64,000 nucleotides of DNA from Temnothorax longispinosus (GCF_030848805.1 NC_092369.1:5966661-6030660); one strand, 5' to 3'. Counted from the stretch's first letter, positions 11,391-25,200 are shown. Notes: generated from the letters alone by a model not told the origin. Made by a program: numbers and translations.

Positions 11391-12660
11391 TAATGATTAA
11401 AAGGATAAAAAATTTATCTATCGAGTGCACGAAATAACATCGATTGAATACTATATTTTTAATGTAATTGACTCGTTAATTACTGGTTCTAGTTCCTTAC
11501 TATTTTTAGTTGGATATGATTACGCTGCAACTTTATCGTAAGCTTATCGTAAAAGGCTTAGAAATTGATCAGTTGCGTTGTACATTTTACGCACTTAGCA
11601 TGGAGAAATAATAAATGTCAATATTAAATTAAACGTATCCTAAAATAGATCGTATGACATTTATGAATTATAGTTATATAAGCTGCTCAATGCATTGCAC
11701 GCTTTCTCTCGACTGCGAGTTAAAAAAGTTTCCACTAATTTCTCCTTATACAGAATTTATTTATATATTATCATTTCTATAATTTCTTTATCCTCATTAA
11801 TTGTTAATATCCTATTGTATACCATCTATATAGTGCAATAGAGTAAAAAACGAAAATAATAAAACGTTATCCGGAGAAAAGAAACGTCGTCGAGACAGAA
11901 ACACGAAAAGCGGAACCAAGATTTTAGTGCTAAGAAGAAAGAGATCCGGCGATTTTAATTCGCCGGAAAGCTAATAATTCCGGCATTGTGCGATCCTTAC
12001 CGCGGTTATTGTTTCCCTGACGAAGCTCGTATTCGCGACGAGAACTCCTCGCATTCACCTCCTATAGTATCTTTTTCATCCCGGGAAGGACAATGAATAA
12101 GAGAGATGTTGCTTTTCTTTTCCTCCTTGGCACATATATATAGTATATTGCGGCTTAATTATTGGCTTTATTATGACTTTGTGCTTCATTTAAGGAGGGA
12201 GTGTGTGTATGTGTGTAGAAAAGAAATAAACGAGAAAGGCAGAAAGTCTCGTCGGTGACAATACAATCTGTAGTTCTTTTCCTTTTCTATTCTTAATGGC
12301 ACTGTAATAAAGAGTTCCAAGTATCTCAGCTATTTCATTATTAATTTTGTTAGATAGTTCCTTGCTATCGATACTTTGTTGTAAGTTTGTCAAGGTAGCG
12401 CATAACGTTAAACATTTTTGTTAACGCATTCAGTTTGAGTACAATTATAATTGAAATTTTCATGCCTAATAGATTATGGCTACCGTATTCTCTTATTTTA
12501 ATGTAGATCTTTATTTTCATTGAAGTAATTTGATTATTGTACAGTTCTTAATTGATACATTTTTCTCTCATTTTATGATGTTTAGCCTTCTACGGCATTC
12601 AATAAGTACCGTTATATACTAATTTCGTTCTTCTGATGCTAAATCGGAAAGATTGATTAG
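11391..12660. other. AT-rich stretch, nothing assigned
   Basis: AT-rich throughout, with a mildly GC-richer patch at about 11880-12070 around the base of a CCGGCGAATT-like segment. No long frame, repeat copy or RNA gene was found. Confidence 0.5.
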
Positions 12661-13740
12661 ACTCTCGGATTTGAATATGCCTTGTGGTGGTATTACCAGC
12701 ACTGCCGCGACGTACCTATATGAGAATACGATGTAAAAGAGCGACGAGGCCTCGAATAAAATTCACACGGAAGCAACCGAGCCCGTGCCACGAACTCGCG
12801 ACTAACTCGCGTGATTGCAACATTGCGGGTCCGAGTAATTGCGGTGCCGGCGCGAGGCCGATTTTCTCGGAAGCGATTCGAGAAGGCGAAACGTCAGCTG
12901 ACCGTATTGTAGTTCGCGCGGAAAGAGGAATAAGAGGGTGGGCACGAGGACTGAAGGGGGTGGGAGGTGTAAGTGAACACGGCGAGGGATGAGACGGCGG
13001 GAAAGAAACGCGCATATTCGCCTGTCCAGAACGCATGAGGGGGAGGGCAGCATGGCATGTCCCCCCTAATTATAGCAACAATAAAACAATTTTGATAATT
13101 ATCTCAACTAGTGTATGGGAACACACGGAATTACGGCGGGCACGTCGCATAGGCAGAGAGACGGAAAGAGAGGCGAACAATCGGTGAGCGAAAGAGAAAG
13201 AGAGAGACAGGGTGGGGCGGGAGGAAGACGAAGAGGAGAGGACACGACGACCGGGGCAGAATAATGACAATAATTACCATTTATATGCAAGTGCCGTCAT
13301 TACCTGCACACGAGCAGAGCACGCATTCAATTTCGTATCTAATTTGAATAATTCAAACAAATCTCTCCTTCCTGCCCTCCTTCCTCTGCACGCTTTATAA
13401 TCCCAATAAACGCGATGAGACATCGACGGCGAGTCGCTCGCTTTTTCAGTACTGACGACGACGACGACAACGACGATGACGGCGACGACGACGGCGACGA
13501 CGATTTGTCTCGTACCCCCGATTTTACCCGTACGCTCCGAATTGGACGGCGACAGTATCTCTTCCTCGCCCCTCCGCTTATTCATCCCCTATTGTTCATT
13601 CTTTTTATTGAGCTAACGAGGAACCGCGAAATACACAGGCAGTTCTCGCCGATCCGCATGGATCTCCCTGTACCGGGCATGAGCGAACGCGATTACGCTA
13701 CATCGCTGTCGGGCAAGTCGAACTCACTTGCGACAAATTA
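12661..13740. other. CpG-rich block with purine tract and GAC repeat
   Basis: The left half (12700-12910) is CpG-rich and complex; the middle (12910-13260) is purine-rich on the plus strand; the right contains a GAC trinucleotide repeat. A plus-strand frame at 13415-13741 (108 codons, true ATG) encodes Arg-rich residues, then a poly-Asp tract from the GAC repeat, then a hydrophobic stretch of about 18 residues. It looks accidental, being driven by the repeat, but it is the only ATG-initiated frame spanning one. Confidence 0.3.
13454..13504. repeat. GAC/GGC trinucleotide repeat
   Basis: About 17 triplets, mostly GAC with AAC, GAT and GGC variants. In one plus frame it reads as Asp with Asn and Gly; in the minus frame as Val/Ile. 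Confidence 0.9.
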
Positions 13741-14760
13741 GCATTTCTAATAAGAATCTTCGGGACAAAACATCAACGTGACGTCGATTCGGCGGAATTT
13801 ATGAAGGATTCGTAGTCACGCTACGCGACCCATCGCGACCTATTTGGCTGCGGACATTCTTAAGCTCGATCTCATAATTTTGTCAACATCGTCGATGAGC
13901 CTTCCGGCAGTCATAAGCCACGCAGCAGTCGAAATGACAATTATGCAAATAGAAGCGGCTCGAATTGTACGAAGCATTCAAGTACGGACAATTACTTCTC
14001 GATGTAGATCGTTAAGTCGTACGACTACATCTTTTCGTATTCGATTCACAATATTTTCATCATCGTATATAAGTAATTTTAGTGATATCTATATTATTAT
14101 GTAAAATGTTATGTCATAAATTATCGTAACTTATCATCATAATAAAGCGATGAAGAGACCCTACTCAATTTTTCGGAAAAAGTTTTGATACAATTCTAGA
14201 TTATCATGTTACATAGCAATGCATTATACGAGATGTCAAAAAAGATAGAAATCAAAGATCTAAATAAACGGAGGTAAGTTGGCTGTGTTTCTAATAAACA
14301 TATTCATCAATCATATTAAATACATATTATTTATAACGGCACATGTTATATAATTGTAGGTACGTATCTCATTTGAACTTTGCTTATTACTGGAATTCCG
14401 TAAAGTCGATAATAGTCGATCAATAATAGTCCAGGCTAATATGTCTTGAATTTGAAGCCAAAAGATAATACAGCGTATTAATAGTTTATTAATCAATACA
14501 TGAGCAGACGCATTTAGATTATAAATATAGATTTTACAAGAATTAGTCTAATCTTGAACATCCCTAATTTTGCAACGAGTGAAGTATGTAGCTGTAAACT
14601 TTCGTCATATCTCTTTAAAGAATACTTGCTAAAATTTGAAAGAGTTTTAGAGAACTTCTTTTTCCTTAATAATAACGGTGAAGAAATGAATTTGGTTTAT
14701 TTTTATATCTAGACCTTTGATTAATATCGAACGATGGGACAGTTTTTTTTTTAGGATATC
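13741..14760. other. AT-rich stretch, nothing assigned
   Basis: The first 300 bases are of mixed composition; the rest is strongly AT-rich. No supported frame, repeat copy or RNA gene was seen. Confidence 0.5.
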
Positions 14761-15084
14761 AAAGAATTGGCACCTATCCGAAGCATCGCCGGCAACGGCA
14801 AGTGTGTTTTGCTCGTTCGCTCGGTCGTAGCAGCAGCAAAGTGGCCCTATCAATATTAATCGCGATATTTGCCCGGCTTGGTCCTTGTCGAGCTCTCTAT
14901 TACCAATTAATTCGATCGTGCGAAGTATGCTGCGGCGGGCAGCTAGGCCACGGTGCGCGAAAGAGATAGGAATAAAAAAGGAAGAGCGACGAGGCACACA
15001 AGGTTGGACGACAGGAAAGAAGAGAAAGACAAAGAGAGAAAAAGAGAGAGATATATATATATATATGACTGTGAAGAGGAAGAG

Positions 15085-15118
<34 letters not shown>

Positions 15119-15560
15119 ATGAGAGGGACGAGCCGTCAACGGGTTAGATATTGTGTCAGTCGAGTCGTCCAGCATTAAAAGTAATTACGACGTGATTGAC
15201 CGAGGGCTTGTTGGCCGAGGGCGAGGCGACGCCGAGGGGGAGGCTAAATCATCGGAGTGACGCACGTAGCTCGTTGCTGCCTCCCAATTATACAATCAGC
15301 GAGAGCAAAGCGCGCGAGAGGCATCGAGGGGTGAAGGCGGCGAAAAAGATACTGAGAGATATAGGGCGAGGGGAGAGCGACGCGGCGGAGATGTCGGTCT
15401 CTTGCGATGCGAGAAAGACGAGGAGAGAGAAAGAGTCAGTGGCGGAATTACGTCAGGAACGTAGTGGGTAGCCGTCGAGATTGACGAAGATCGGTGCCAT
15501 CGTGATGATAATTGCGCCGCGAAACTGGTGCCCGCTAATCGGGGTTAGTGACAGCATTCA
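14761..15560. other. Purine-rich GC block with TA and GA microsatellites
   Basis: Purine-biased on the plus strand from about 14955 to 15470, including the TA and GA microsatellites. Frames on the plus strand read as Arg/Glu/Lys and those on the minus strand as Ser/Leu/Pro; both follow from the repeat. No gene is supported. Confidence 0.45.
15050..15117. repeat. (AT)n followed by (GA)n microsatellites
   Basis: An (AT)8 run at 15050-15066 is followed, after about 20 mixed bases, by a nearly pure (GA)n run at 15089-15116. Confidence 0.9.
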
Positions 15561-15791
15561 AACCAGTCTTTAGCGACTCTACTCGAAGCGTTTGTCAAAA
15601 ACCATCTTAAGATTTTAAAATAAAGAATTATTGATATCAGTGATACCGGATGAGAAGAAATATCACATGCTCATATTATCACACAGTTTTTGCTGTCGTA
15701 TTCAAATGACCTAATGATTTGCCTATTTCACGGTACTTGCTACAATTTGGAAGTTTGCCCAAGGAATTCATATCTCGTGCGAGATGATTGC

Positions 15792-15809
15792 CACACACAC
15801 ACACACACA
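15792..15809. repeat. (CA)n microsatellite
   Basis: Eight to nine uninterrupted CA units. Confidence 0.9.
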
Positions 15810-18632
15810 AGGGTAACTTGCGAAAGACTGACATGGCGTCAAATATTCGATATCATCAACGCGAGACCATCAGTGTCATCACTAGGCAACCGTAGTGCGA
15901 AGAGTAATCAAGAGCAGTGCGGAGCGACGAAACTTTGTTCTTGTACGCGAGCTTCTTCTCTCGCCACTGCGACAGGTGCGACATACTAATCTCGGTTTTG
16001 CAATGTTTCACGAGCAGCCAGCTTCGTGCTAATTCTGTATCTTTCTATTCGTACGTCGGACAAGAGAATTGCGACTCTGTTCTGTCTCTTCTAAAAATGT
16101 GGCGTGACAGGCGTAATAAATTAATGTGATATTTTACAGAATTAAAGAAGCGATCATTACCGTTATTAATTCTAAAGTAGAATCGAGAGAGGCGAAATAG
16201 AACAAAACATTTATTATCCCAGCATAAAAATATTCACCTATCTCCGCTCGATAATAATTTGCATATTAGATTTATAAGGGAGAATTTTATAAATAAATTT
16301 GCTTAATCTGCATTCTTAATCCTAATTATAATGCGGAATTTGCCGATATATAAAATGTGATAAAATTGGAGATGACACGTTCGAAACAAGATTAGCATGG
16401 CTTGATTTAGTTACTTCCTCCAACTAATTCTCAATAATTTTATATCTGAAATATTTATTGCGAGATATTTAAATCCGTCCCTGGCCTCGAAGCGACTAAC
16501 AATAAGAGAGACGTCGATGAAGCGAGATGGTCCGATCGCGATCGTTATTGTCTATTATAAAGCAGAGTAACTTGGCTTGTTGCAGCTGCTGATTCGTAGC
16601 TTCGTACATCAACGATAATATAGCGCAATTCGCAATGTAGAAAATTACCAATCGCAATCGTAACAGTTCTAGATATAAATTAGACGAATGTGAAGCAAAT
16701 ACGAATAATATGAATAAAAAAATGTGCATAGATAACGAAAATTGCATTATGTTGAGATTTTTCCAGTTAATTTGTAGAATTATTGCCTATTATGTAATAA
16801 TATAATCATACATTTTATATGTTTTGTTACATGTAATTCTATAGCAAATCATACATATAAAAAAAAGTCTTTTGTATTTTAGAGCACAAAACCCTCCTTG
16901 CATCAAAATTACGTTTATTGGCTTAGCTCGTATTACTTGATTCGTATATAATAGCGCGCAGAAAAATTAACTACAATTATTGATATTTCTATTGCGACAG
17001 ATGCGCGGTATGTATTCTGTCCAAACGCGCGGACATATGCAACGGAAATGATGTCGCTATTGTACTTATAACGCGAATTCTCCTTCCTTCGTATTCATCG
17101 CGTCACAAAAGACACAGTCGGAATCACACGACAAAATTAATTGACGTCCATTGCGCTATCGCGTGTTTATTTTCCCGAAATATCCGCCGTATTTCGCCGC
17201 GATGTACATTTCTTAGCAAGTTGAAATAATATCTTCACGATGATACTCGATAGACGCTTTCCACGAAGGATTAATGGAGCCAGTAATCCATCAATTGTTG
17301 TTTATCTAACAATTTGTTTACTTTCGAAACACCGATCTCGCGAGAGACATTCAATGGATTCAATCGCGAAAAATACGGCGGCGAAACGTCGAAGTGGCGA
17401 CGAAAGTACCTGTCGCCGTTTGTATCCGCTGTGCATAGAACGAGCGACTTGAGGAGGGGGATAAAAAAATAATGTTTTGACTGCATTGTCACACAACGTT
17501 GTTATACGTCGCGTGCGCCCTTCGCTCTCGAATGCCCGTTGCTGAAGCATTTAGCGTTATGGAGTGAGCGCCAATCCAGAGACAAAGAGACGCACGAGTT
17601 GGCAAGGGTGACTCTTGGTATGACGATCGTACAATGGTTTCTATGAAACCTTTTCTTCGAAGCTACGGCCATTAATGGCACTCTTTCTACCCCCCCCCCT
17701 CCCCTTCTCCGCCCCCTCGGCTCCTCTCTCTCCTTTTTCCTCTACAAGCCTCTCGATCGTTAGTTCCGTTATTTTCATGCACGGCCCGAGTCAACGACAG
17801 TGCCTTTTCATCGCTGCACTTGAATATTCTTATCGAATTAAATCGGTTTTCACGCCGCGTGAGCACAATTATGGAATATCATTGTCGTCGGACAGGTACA
17901 CGACTCGTCGTGCGTTACAACCGCATTATCCTCCTATCGATAATGTGCACGTGCCAATCGAAGGTTTATGATAAGCAAATTTTTAAATTAGAATTAGTTA
18001 AAATAGGAAATAGCGTAAATATGACGTGATAAATTGATGAATATTTCATGCGTATTATAAAAACGATTATTATGCACTTACGAATCAAAGTTACAAAAAT
18101 AACATTATAATAAATACATATGTATAATACTGTAGATTACTGTAGATATTATACACATTAATCTACGCACACTTTATAATTATTTTTTTATAGCTTTGGT
18201 TCTCATAAATGCATAATAATATCGTTTTTATCCTTCCTTATATAAGTCCGTATACTCTTTTTTAGAACTCGGTATGTATGGCATTTATTGTAATTTTGCA
18301 ATATAGTAATTATTAATAAATTTGCATAATTTGCATAAAGTTAAATTAATATACACATAATTGTATTTTACTATCGAGATGTATAAAAAGCTTGCGAGAT
18401 TAATTCATTAGACCATCGTCAGCTGAGCAAACTGACGTTCATTCGTTCGTGCTGAAGCTAACATTGGCATTGCATACACGTAACTTCATAAACCATTCCT
18501 GTCTTTCAGCTTTGTGAGAATGCATAGAAAGTAATACAAACGACAAATTCTCAAGATGTGGAATTCTATGACAAGCAGCAATTGTTATTACATAATAATA
18601 TATACGATCTTCAATTTGACAATGTAATACGC

Positions 18633-18657
18633 AAAAAAAAAAATATATATATATATA
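18633..18657. repeat. Poly-A followed by (AT)n
   Basis: About ten A residues run into an (AT)7 tract. It is not preceded by anything resembling a retroposed copy. Confidence 0.85.
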
Positions 18658-18850
18658 CGACTGAAAAGTATTCCTCTTATCTATAAATAATATATTTTAT
18701 GATTTATGTGAAGCATGCACGTGTAATTATCATATTGTTTTCTTGGCGCTGCTGGTTGATCGCGCTTTGAGAAATCATTATTACGACACTATTTCAGTTT
18801 ATTTTACGCCATTTCAATTTTTGTTTCATGCCAAATTATAATATAGATAT

Positions 18851-19600
18851 GATTAAGAATGGTTGGCAGTTATCTGGGGTTTTATATATTTAGGATTAAG
18901 CGCTGCGCCAGGAGATGCTGCGATTCGCGAGACGGCCATCAACGAGACATGTTCCCGGGTGTAAAAGGTGGGCGCTCTGCGTGCGTCCGGCTGGAATTAC
19001 GAGTCTGGGCGTTAAAATGTATCGAAAAGAGACGGCTGTATATACGCAAGGCGTATTTATGGGCATGGACCCGGTCAGAAAGGCGAGGAAAGAGACAGAA
19101 GGAGGCGATCGGTATGAACGCGGCCAGCGGATCCGGGCTAGGTCGTTCAACCAACCGGCCAACCGTCGAACCATCCGACCGACCAGTCCGCGCAACGGTC
19201 GAAGTACCTTATACTCTTAACAGTCCGTACCAATAGGGAGGAAGAGAGAAGGAGAGCGGAGAAGATAGCAGAGCAAGAAAGACGAGATGAGGGAAGCAAC
19301 CGGGAAAGAGAAAGAGCGGATGCTTAACACCATCGTCATCGAGTTCCACCAATGGCCTCTGCGTCCTCGCGCTAGCGCGAACTGGGTACAGGGGTCCAAT
19401 CGTACAGAGAAATCGGCGTAAGCGAACGGCGAAGGATTGCAGCGCGAGGTGTGCGGGTCCATCCGAGTTGCAGAGGCGCTCTTAAATGCTCACCATTGTA
19501 TCAATAACGTCACCGGCGTGAACGATTTATCGTGATACGAAACCTTCTTCGAGGACGCGACGAAGACACACGAGATAGATATCCTATCTTCGTATGCAAT
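18851..19600. other. CpG-rich block, no supported gene
   Basis: Composition rises sharply between AT-rich flanks. Plus-strand frames at 18859-19236 (125 codons) and 18915-19220 overlap minus-strand frames at 18896-19195 and 18939-19154. With several frames open on both strands at once, base composition is the likelier cause. A short CAACCGGCC/CAACCGTCG tandem lies near 19150-19175. Confidence 0.35.
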
Positions 19601-21290
19601 CTACATGCGAAGGTCGATACTGTCCCCAATATCAGCAAAAAGAAGAATCACCAATTCGAGCTTGATTGAGATGAATATATCTAGAGCCCGCTTTAACAGA
19701 TTTTTAAGATACAGACAAATTTTTGTACTGATATCTCTGAGATACTAACAAAATCTCTTTTTTTTTATTAAAAAAAAATATACGAGAAAAAATTTTAGAA
19801 AGAGATAAAATAAACATAAATATTCTGTAAGCTTTACGAATTAACAATATGATATAAAATAATTTAATAATCCTAAATATCCTTAATAATAATAAAAAAT
19901 TTTATAGTTTAGTTTCTTGGGTCTGCTTGAGTTCGAGAATTATCAGTAATTATTTAACTTATTGTACCTTTTTTTTCTAATATCAGAAAAATTAGATAGA
20001 AAAATACAATTTTTGCAAAAAGTTAGATCAAAGGATACTTAATTCAATTTCAATGTTTAAGAGTTGAATCTAATAACACATTCTATGCATAATATGTATT
20101 ATATGCAGTCTTTTGATAAAATTATAATTATTTCGTTAAATAATTGCTATAGGATTTAAAGTGATAGCCTAGCGACCGAAATTGCAATAGGGTGGTAACA
20201 ATCTCAGTCGGATCTTCGTAACGTAAGACTCTTATCTTTAACAATTCTTGATCAGTTAAAATTCTCTAAATTTGATTTTTTCTTTTACCTTGTTCTACTT
20301 ACGATTTTAGTTAATGAAATTTGAACCCTCTGTTTTTCATTCATATTCCCTTTTTATATTGATTATACGCGCTCAAGAATATTTTCATTCAAACCGATCT
20401 ATAAATAAAAACTATAAAAAATCAAGAACAGAGAGAACTCGCTCGATTCCAACTTACCAAGGATACGAATTGCCACTGACAATCGCCATTTTTGCTCGAT
20501 AGCGATATTCGCAATTTGCGATGGTCCGTACGAAATACGACGCGACGGTAACAACGAGACGTTCGTTCTTCTCGCAAGGGCAACGATACGGAGGAAGGCG
20601 GATCTATGCCCTCGTGAAGATACTCTTAAACGTCCCACGGATTCCACCTCTGTCAAGCAGGCTCCTCCTATTTCGCGTGCATGTACATACACACGTTCGT
20701 TTGTTTCCACTTAGGTTGACGGAATCTCCTTACGTAGCACGACAATCCTGCACGACTCCGGATCGTTAAAATGCACGTAAGTAGAAATTGGAATTCTCCG
20801 TCCGGCAGGAAAGAGAAGTATACAACGTGAAGGAGGAAGCGGTAATACCGAAACAACTGATACCATTAAACGAAAGACGTTGAATACTAATGAATAGAAA
20901 TCACCGTTCTTTGTCATTGCGGACGGAATGATGTCACGCAAGAAGAAGTTACGAGAACGCAAATCATATCACCTTGAGCGATGCAGATATTTATTTAGTC
21001 TTACTAGTTTAGGTTCATGTAAAAATGAGAGAGAAGCGAGGGTGCAGGGTATATTATGTATAATTAAATCTCTTAATTTTTAAGACTATTAACGTAACTC
21101 TGTATAATAATTATCTAGATAGATAAATGTAGGTACATTCGAACAATAGTGACGTATCTCTAAGTTTTGTATCTGTAAGAAAGCAAGGTTTATTAAAAAA
21201 AAAAATGTTTATAGCAAGACTTCTCCCTTTCGTTTATGCGTTACATCCGGTATCTTATCACTTTACGCTTGTCTTTTGCAAACGTTCACA
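19601..21290. other. AT-rich stretches around a small mixed block
   Basis: 19680-20440 is AT-rich with A and T runs. 20450-20960 is of mixed composition with CpGs and short frames on both strands. 20960-21240 is AT-rich again. Nothing is supported as a gene. Confidence 0.5.
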
Positions 21291-22530
21291 TCGCAGTGAC
21301 GCTCGCATCTTAGTGTAGGTTTTTGACGTTCCCCACAGCGAGGCTGATCTTAACACGTTCGTTTACCGAAGAGGCCAGCCGTCTGCGCATCAAATCGCGA
21401 CGCACTAACGACCAAGAAGACTCGGCGCGGCGGCAGCACGGACCGGAACCGCCAGCAGTCGTTCCTCGGTCTCGGAAATAATATTCCTAAGTTTTTTTAC
21501 GGGGCCACGCATCTTAAATAAAAAAAAAAAGAGAAACGGCAAAAGGTAGACGTGGCGGAGGGACAGGACGATGCCCGGGACGGGCAGAGAGAGAAGGTGG
21601 CGGAGGCGCTGCACCACGGAGAATTGAAAATGATGATTGGCGGTAAGCGGGCTGCCAGCGTTGATGGAGGAGCAGAGGAGGGCGGAGAAGGGAGAACGTA
21701 GAGAAGGCACAGCACGTAAAGGAGTACTAAATAAGAAAGCCACGAGGGAACGGGACCGGCGGGGGCCGGGAGAGAACCGCGGGCAATACTGAAGGAGGAC
21801 ATCGCAACGATTCGAAGGGGGAGCGAGGGGGAAGAACGACCGCTGGAAAAAGAGTCGGGCAGCGCGCGAATTAAGTCGATCGCGGTGCGTGGAACCACAT
21901 CCTTCGCGCCCGCTGCCTCCTTCGCGGATATCGCTTCTCGGTGTCCCGGTCCTTTCCCCGCGGGCCCCGTCCCGCTCCCGTATCGTCGGCCGCGCTCCTC
22001 GCTCCTACGGGGACGCATCGGCGCGCGTACCCCCTTCTTTATTATCGGCATCGACCATCGTCTTTTGTTTTATAATAACTGCCGCGCGGCTGCGGTCGCG
22101 CCGCTCTCCGCGCATCGACGATCTCCTTTTGCAATGCCGGAGGAACTCACCGCACTCCGGAGGAACGCAAGGAGGAGCCCGGTCAAGGGGGGTCCAGAGG
22201 TTTATCGCGATAAATCGCCGATGGCCGGGTAGTGACGTCGACTGTGCGCACACACCCGTTCTTGAGCGCACACTTCGATTGTTATTCCGTCTTGTCCGGT
22301 TAGAGCATTACGAAATACCGAAAAGATTGTGTGTCTCTCGGCCTGTCGGTTGGTCGGTTGGTTGTTTAGCGAAATCCGGTGGTAATTTTAACGTCACAAA
22401 GTCGGTAGCTAGTACGATAAGCGCGTATCACTACGTTAAATCGTTTCGCTACAGTAGACAATGGGGTAATAAACTGTCGGAAAATCTCCTCTCTTTATCC
22501 AAGCTCGCTCACTGAGAAACGAGTCGCGTT
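21291..22530. promoter_or_regulatory. CpG-rich block, purine-biased then pyrimidine-biased
   Basis: The left part (21500-21860) is purine-rich on the plus strand (GGAGGAG, GAGGG). The right part (21890-22030) is C/T-rich and CpG-dense. Frames of 184-208 codons overlap on opposite strands at 21497-22051 (minus) and 21889-22515 (plus); the peptides are Arg/Pro/Ser-rich and match no family I know. A promoter-like island is the simplest reading, but this is inference. Confidence 0.3.
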
Positions 22531-25200
22531 GGCAATTGCCGATATTGCTGGATTATACAGATAAATAAAATAAATAATTCGATTTTTATAGAACAGGTAT
22601 TATAGACCCATAAATAATATAGATTAGTAATCGATTGATAGCAATATTGGTCAAGAAGCAATATTGGCTAATTTCGTAGCACGTTCATTTTACTGACAGT
22701 TAGATTTAAGATAGAATTGAGTAAGATAGATCGAAGTATATGAGCTTAATATTAGTACATATATGCCGTAAAAGTCGAATTATAGCGATTTAGATCATAA
22801 AAGCTCTTAGCAAAATCGTCTTCCACTCGCCGATCTGCTTAACGAAAAGATACACGGGCACTATTTTACGACGTGGCCTTTTATTAAATATTCCTGCATC
22901 GGATGAGACCAAGTTACATCTGGCCCTCTCCTCGTCGGAGACGGAGATGCGAGAACGGATAAGACCGCGACAACGGGGGGCTATGTCTCGGCGGAGCGCC
23001 CTTAATTCGGCAATAAAAACGCCGGCTCACGTATATTATTTTATTTTTGGTACCCGGACCGCCGCGACTTAAACGCATCCATAATTACCGGTGTCTACGT
23101 GAACCGCTTAACTTATCGCGCGCTCCCGCGCGTACGAGCCTAATTTATGCGTGCGTGGATTTTAACTCCCACGCCGCGCTCTCGGGAGAGTGCACCGCAC
23201 CGCACGTTGGATTGTCCGTGCCCACAAACCCTGAATGCCTTGCGTATACCTGTCCCCGGGGCCCCGGCAAGAGTTATCCGCGTCGAGTTGCGACGAGCTC
23301 CCGATACGCCCGACACGAATCCAGATCAGCCGCATCGGTTTTCGCGCGCCGACTGGAAAGCGAAATCGCGCCGCCGCCCATAAATCGCACGGCAAGCGCG
23401 CATTTCACCGAACGGACTTGCATTCAATCGGTTCGTACGCCGTTGTATTTTTGCCTTGTATTCCTGTGATACGAGTATGACGTGTTGCGAGATATCGCGT
23501 TTCGCGAATAATGCTACTCGGTAGCATGCACATTTTCTTACGCCAAGAAAGAAAATATTTATTACATTGCGATAATTCGACTTCAGTGATATTATTAATT
23601 AAAAAATCTCCACAACTTTTTAGGTCGTGCATAGTTAGTCTATAAAAAAAAAAACGTTAAAAACAGTTTTAGCAAAACATGAAAAGCAAGTAGGGAAACG
23701 ATTTAACCGCGAGAGACGCCAGAGTACCTGCTTAAAATTGTTCGCTCGTCATGTTGTTTATACCAATTGTTCGAGAAGTTCGGTCGAATCGTAATACCTA
23801 CGGGAATGTGTAACGAGTGAGCTCATCTTCGACGAGAAAGCATTATACAATACGTAGGGACCACAGGCGTAGAGAGAGAATAATGCGAAAAGCGCGGGTA
23901 AGCGCATGCTATGGAGACGCGAAAAAAAGCACGAGCGAAAGATAAGCGATGTTGCTCGCGTTCGCCTAAGGCAGACCCGGTAATTTTGTCGAATTGCGCG
24001 GCGATTACCGACGTACGGAGGCACGAATTTTCCGTTTGTTTGAGTTACAGGTTTACGCAAGGCCGCTCAACAACTTGCGGCTCTCTCGTACGAAAGGAAG
24101 GGCGATCGGCTATAAGCGAAGGAGCCGTTTCGGATGGCAGGGGTACGCTAGGGATCGGCGAGAAGGGCGCGTTACGCGCGCGAATGGTCCCGAAGACCGT
24201 CGAACAATGACCAGAAAAAAAGAGGACCCACGCAGTTGCTCTCTGTGTACCAAGAGGGCCGGTAATTTGCCTGATGGCCGGCGATTAACACTCAAATGAA
24301 CGGCGGGGGAAACGCGCGGAACCTCATCTCGCCTCTGTTCTTGGTGCTGCTGCCCCTATCGCAGCTCCTTTGTTCTCGCGGAGGTTCCTCGCTGGATCTT
24401 TCTCTCGCCCTCTGTCCACTGAACAATGGTAGCGGCGATTCCGCACCGCGATTTTTCCGGTAGCTGAATAAAGAAGAAGGAAGAGGAGGAGGAGGAGAAA
24501 GAGTGGAAGGAAGATAAAAGGAAAAAGAGAAAAAAGAATACACACGTTCGCGCGCGCGCGCGCGCGCGCCTTCTGCGAGCCTGCCAGAAGAAGGATAATT
24601 CCCTGTAAGTGGATAATGTCTTGACGGTGCTCCTTGCCTACGCAGTCAGGATCGTCGTCCTGGCTGGTCGCCTCCCCTCTCGCAATCTTTTCCTCCTATT
24701 TCGATTCTCTCACCCTGTCTGTCGTTTCGCATGAAAGATCGTAGCCGATGGCTGGACGCTTTGTAGTTCAGTCTACTGGTCTATCTGTCCTACCTCCTCC
24801 CGCCACTATTTCTAACTCTAACTTGAATCCCTCCGAAGAGGAGCTTATTGTACAACCCGCTTTCATAGTTCCACCCAGTGCTCCCGGACGCGCCTCCGCC
24901 CGTGGAATTCGCGTTTTTCCTTCTTGGAGTATCCCCCTCCCTCTCCCCTGCTCCTCTTTCCGTCCGCGTCGGGCACTTCCCTTCCACCTCGGACTTTTAT
25001 CGTGCAAGGATAAACCCGCGCTGCCGTTTGCGGCTCATCCTCCAATTATCCCTAATACAGAGAATACCGTGGAACGTTATTATTACTACCGTCTATTTGG
25101 AATTGTTGCTTTCCCTCTCGGCCTTCTACACCGCGACACGTGGTGAACCGTGAGTGTCGAGCGTATCCAGAGAATTGCCAAGAATAGTCTTCAAAAGAAA
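22531..25200. other. AT-rich gap then long GC-rich region with purine tract and (CG)n
   Basis: 22530-22830 and 23490-23700 are AT-rich. 22830-23480 is CpG-dense, complex sequence with blocks such as CCATAATTACCGG that look more like constrained non-coding DNA than a repeat; CCCCGGGGCCCCGG near 23256 is strongly palindromic. 23700-24300 is mixed. 24468-24569 holds a purine tract followed by pure CG. 24640-25150 is C/T-rich. All frames overlap on both strands, and none is convincing. Confidence 0.35.
24468..24569. repeat. Purine tract abutting a pure (CG)10 run
   Basis: A 70-base run of GAA/GGA/GAGG purines (24468-24538) is followed within ten bases by 21 bases of alternating CG (24549-24569). 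Confidence 0.9.

Larger units (their letters stand above)
15561..18850. other. Mainly AT-rich desert
   Basis: Long AT-rich DNA with modest GC-richer islands at about 15770-16090 and 17180-17760. The latter ends in a pyrimidine tract with ten consecutive C residues near 17690. A (CA)n run is at 15792-15809 and an A10-(AT)n run at 18633-18657. Open frames are all under 100 codons and unremarkable. No repeated element or RNA gene was recognised. Confidence 0.5.
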
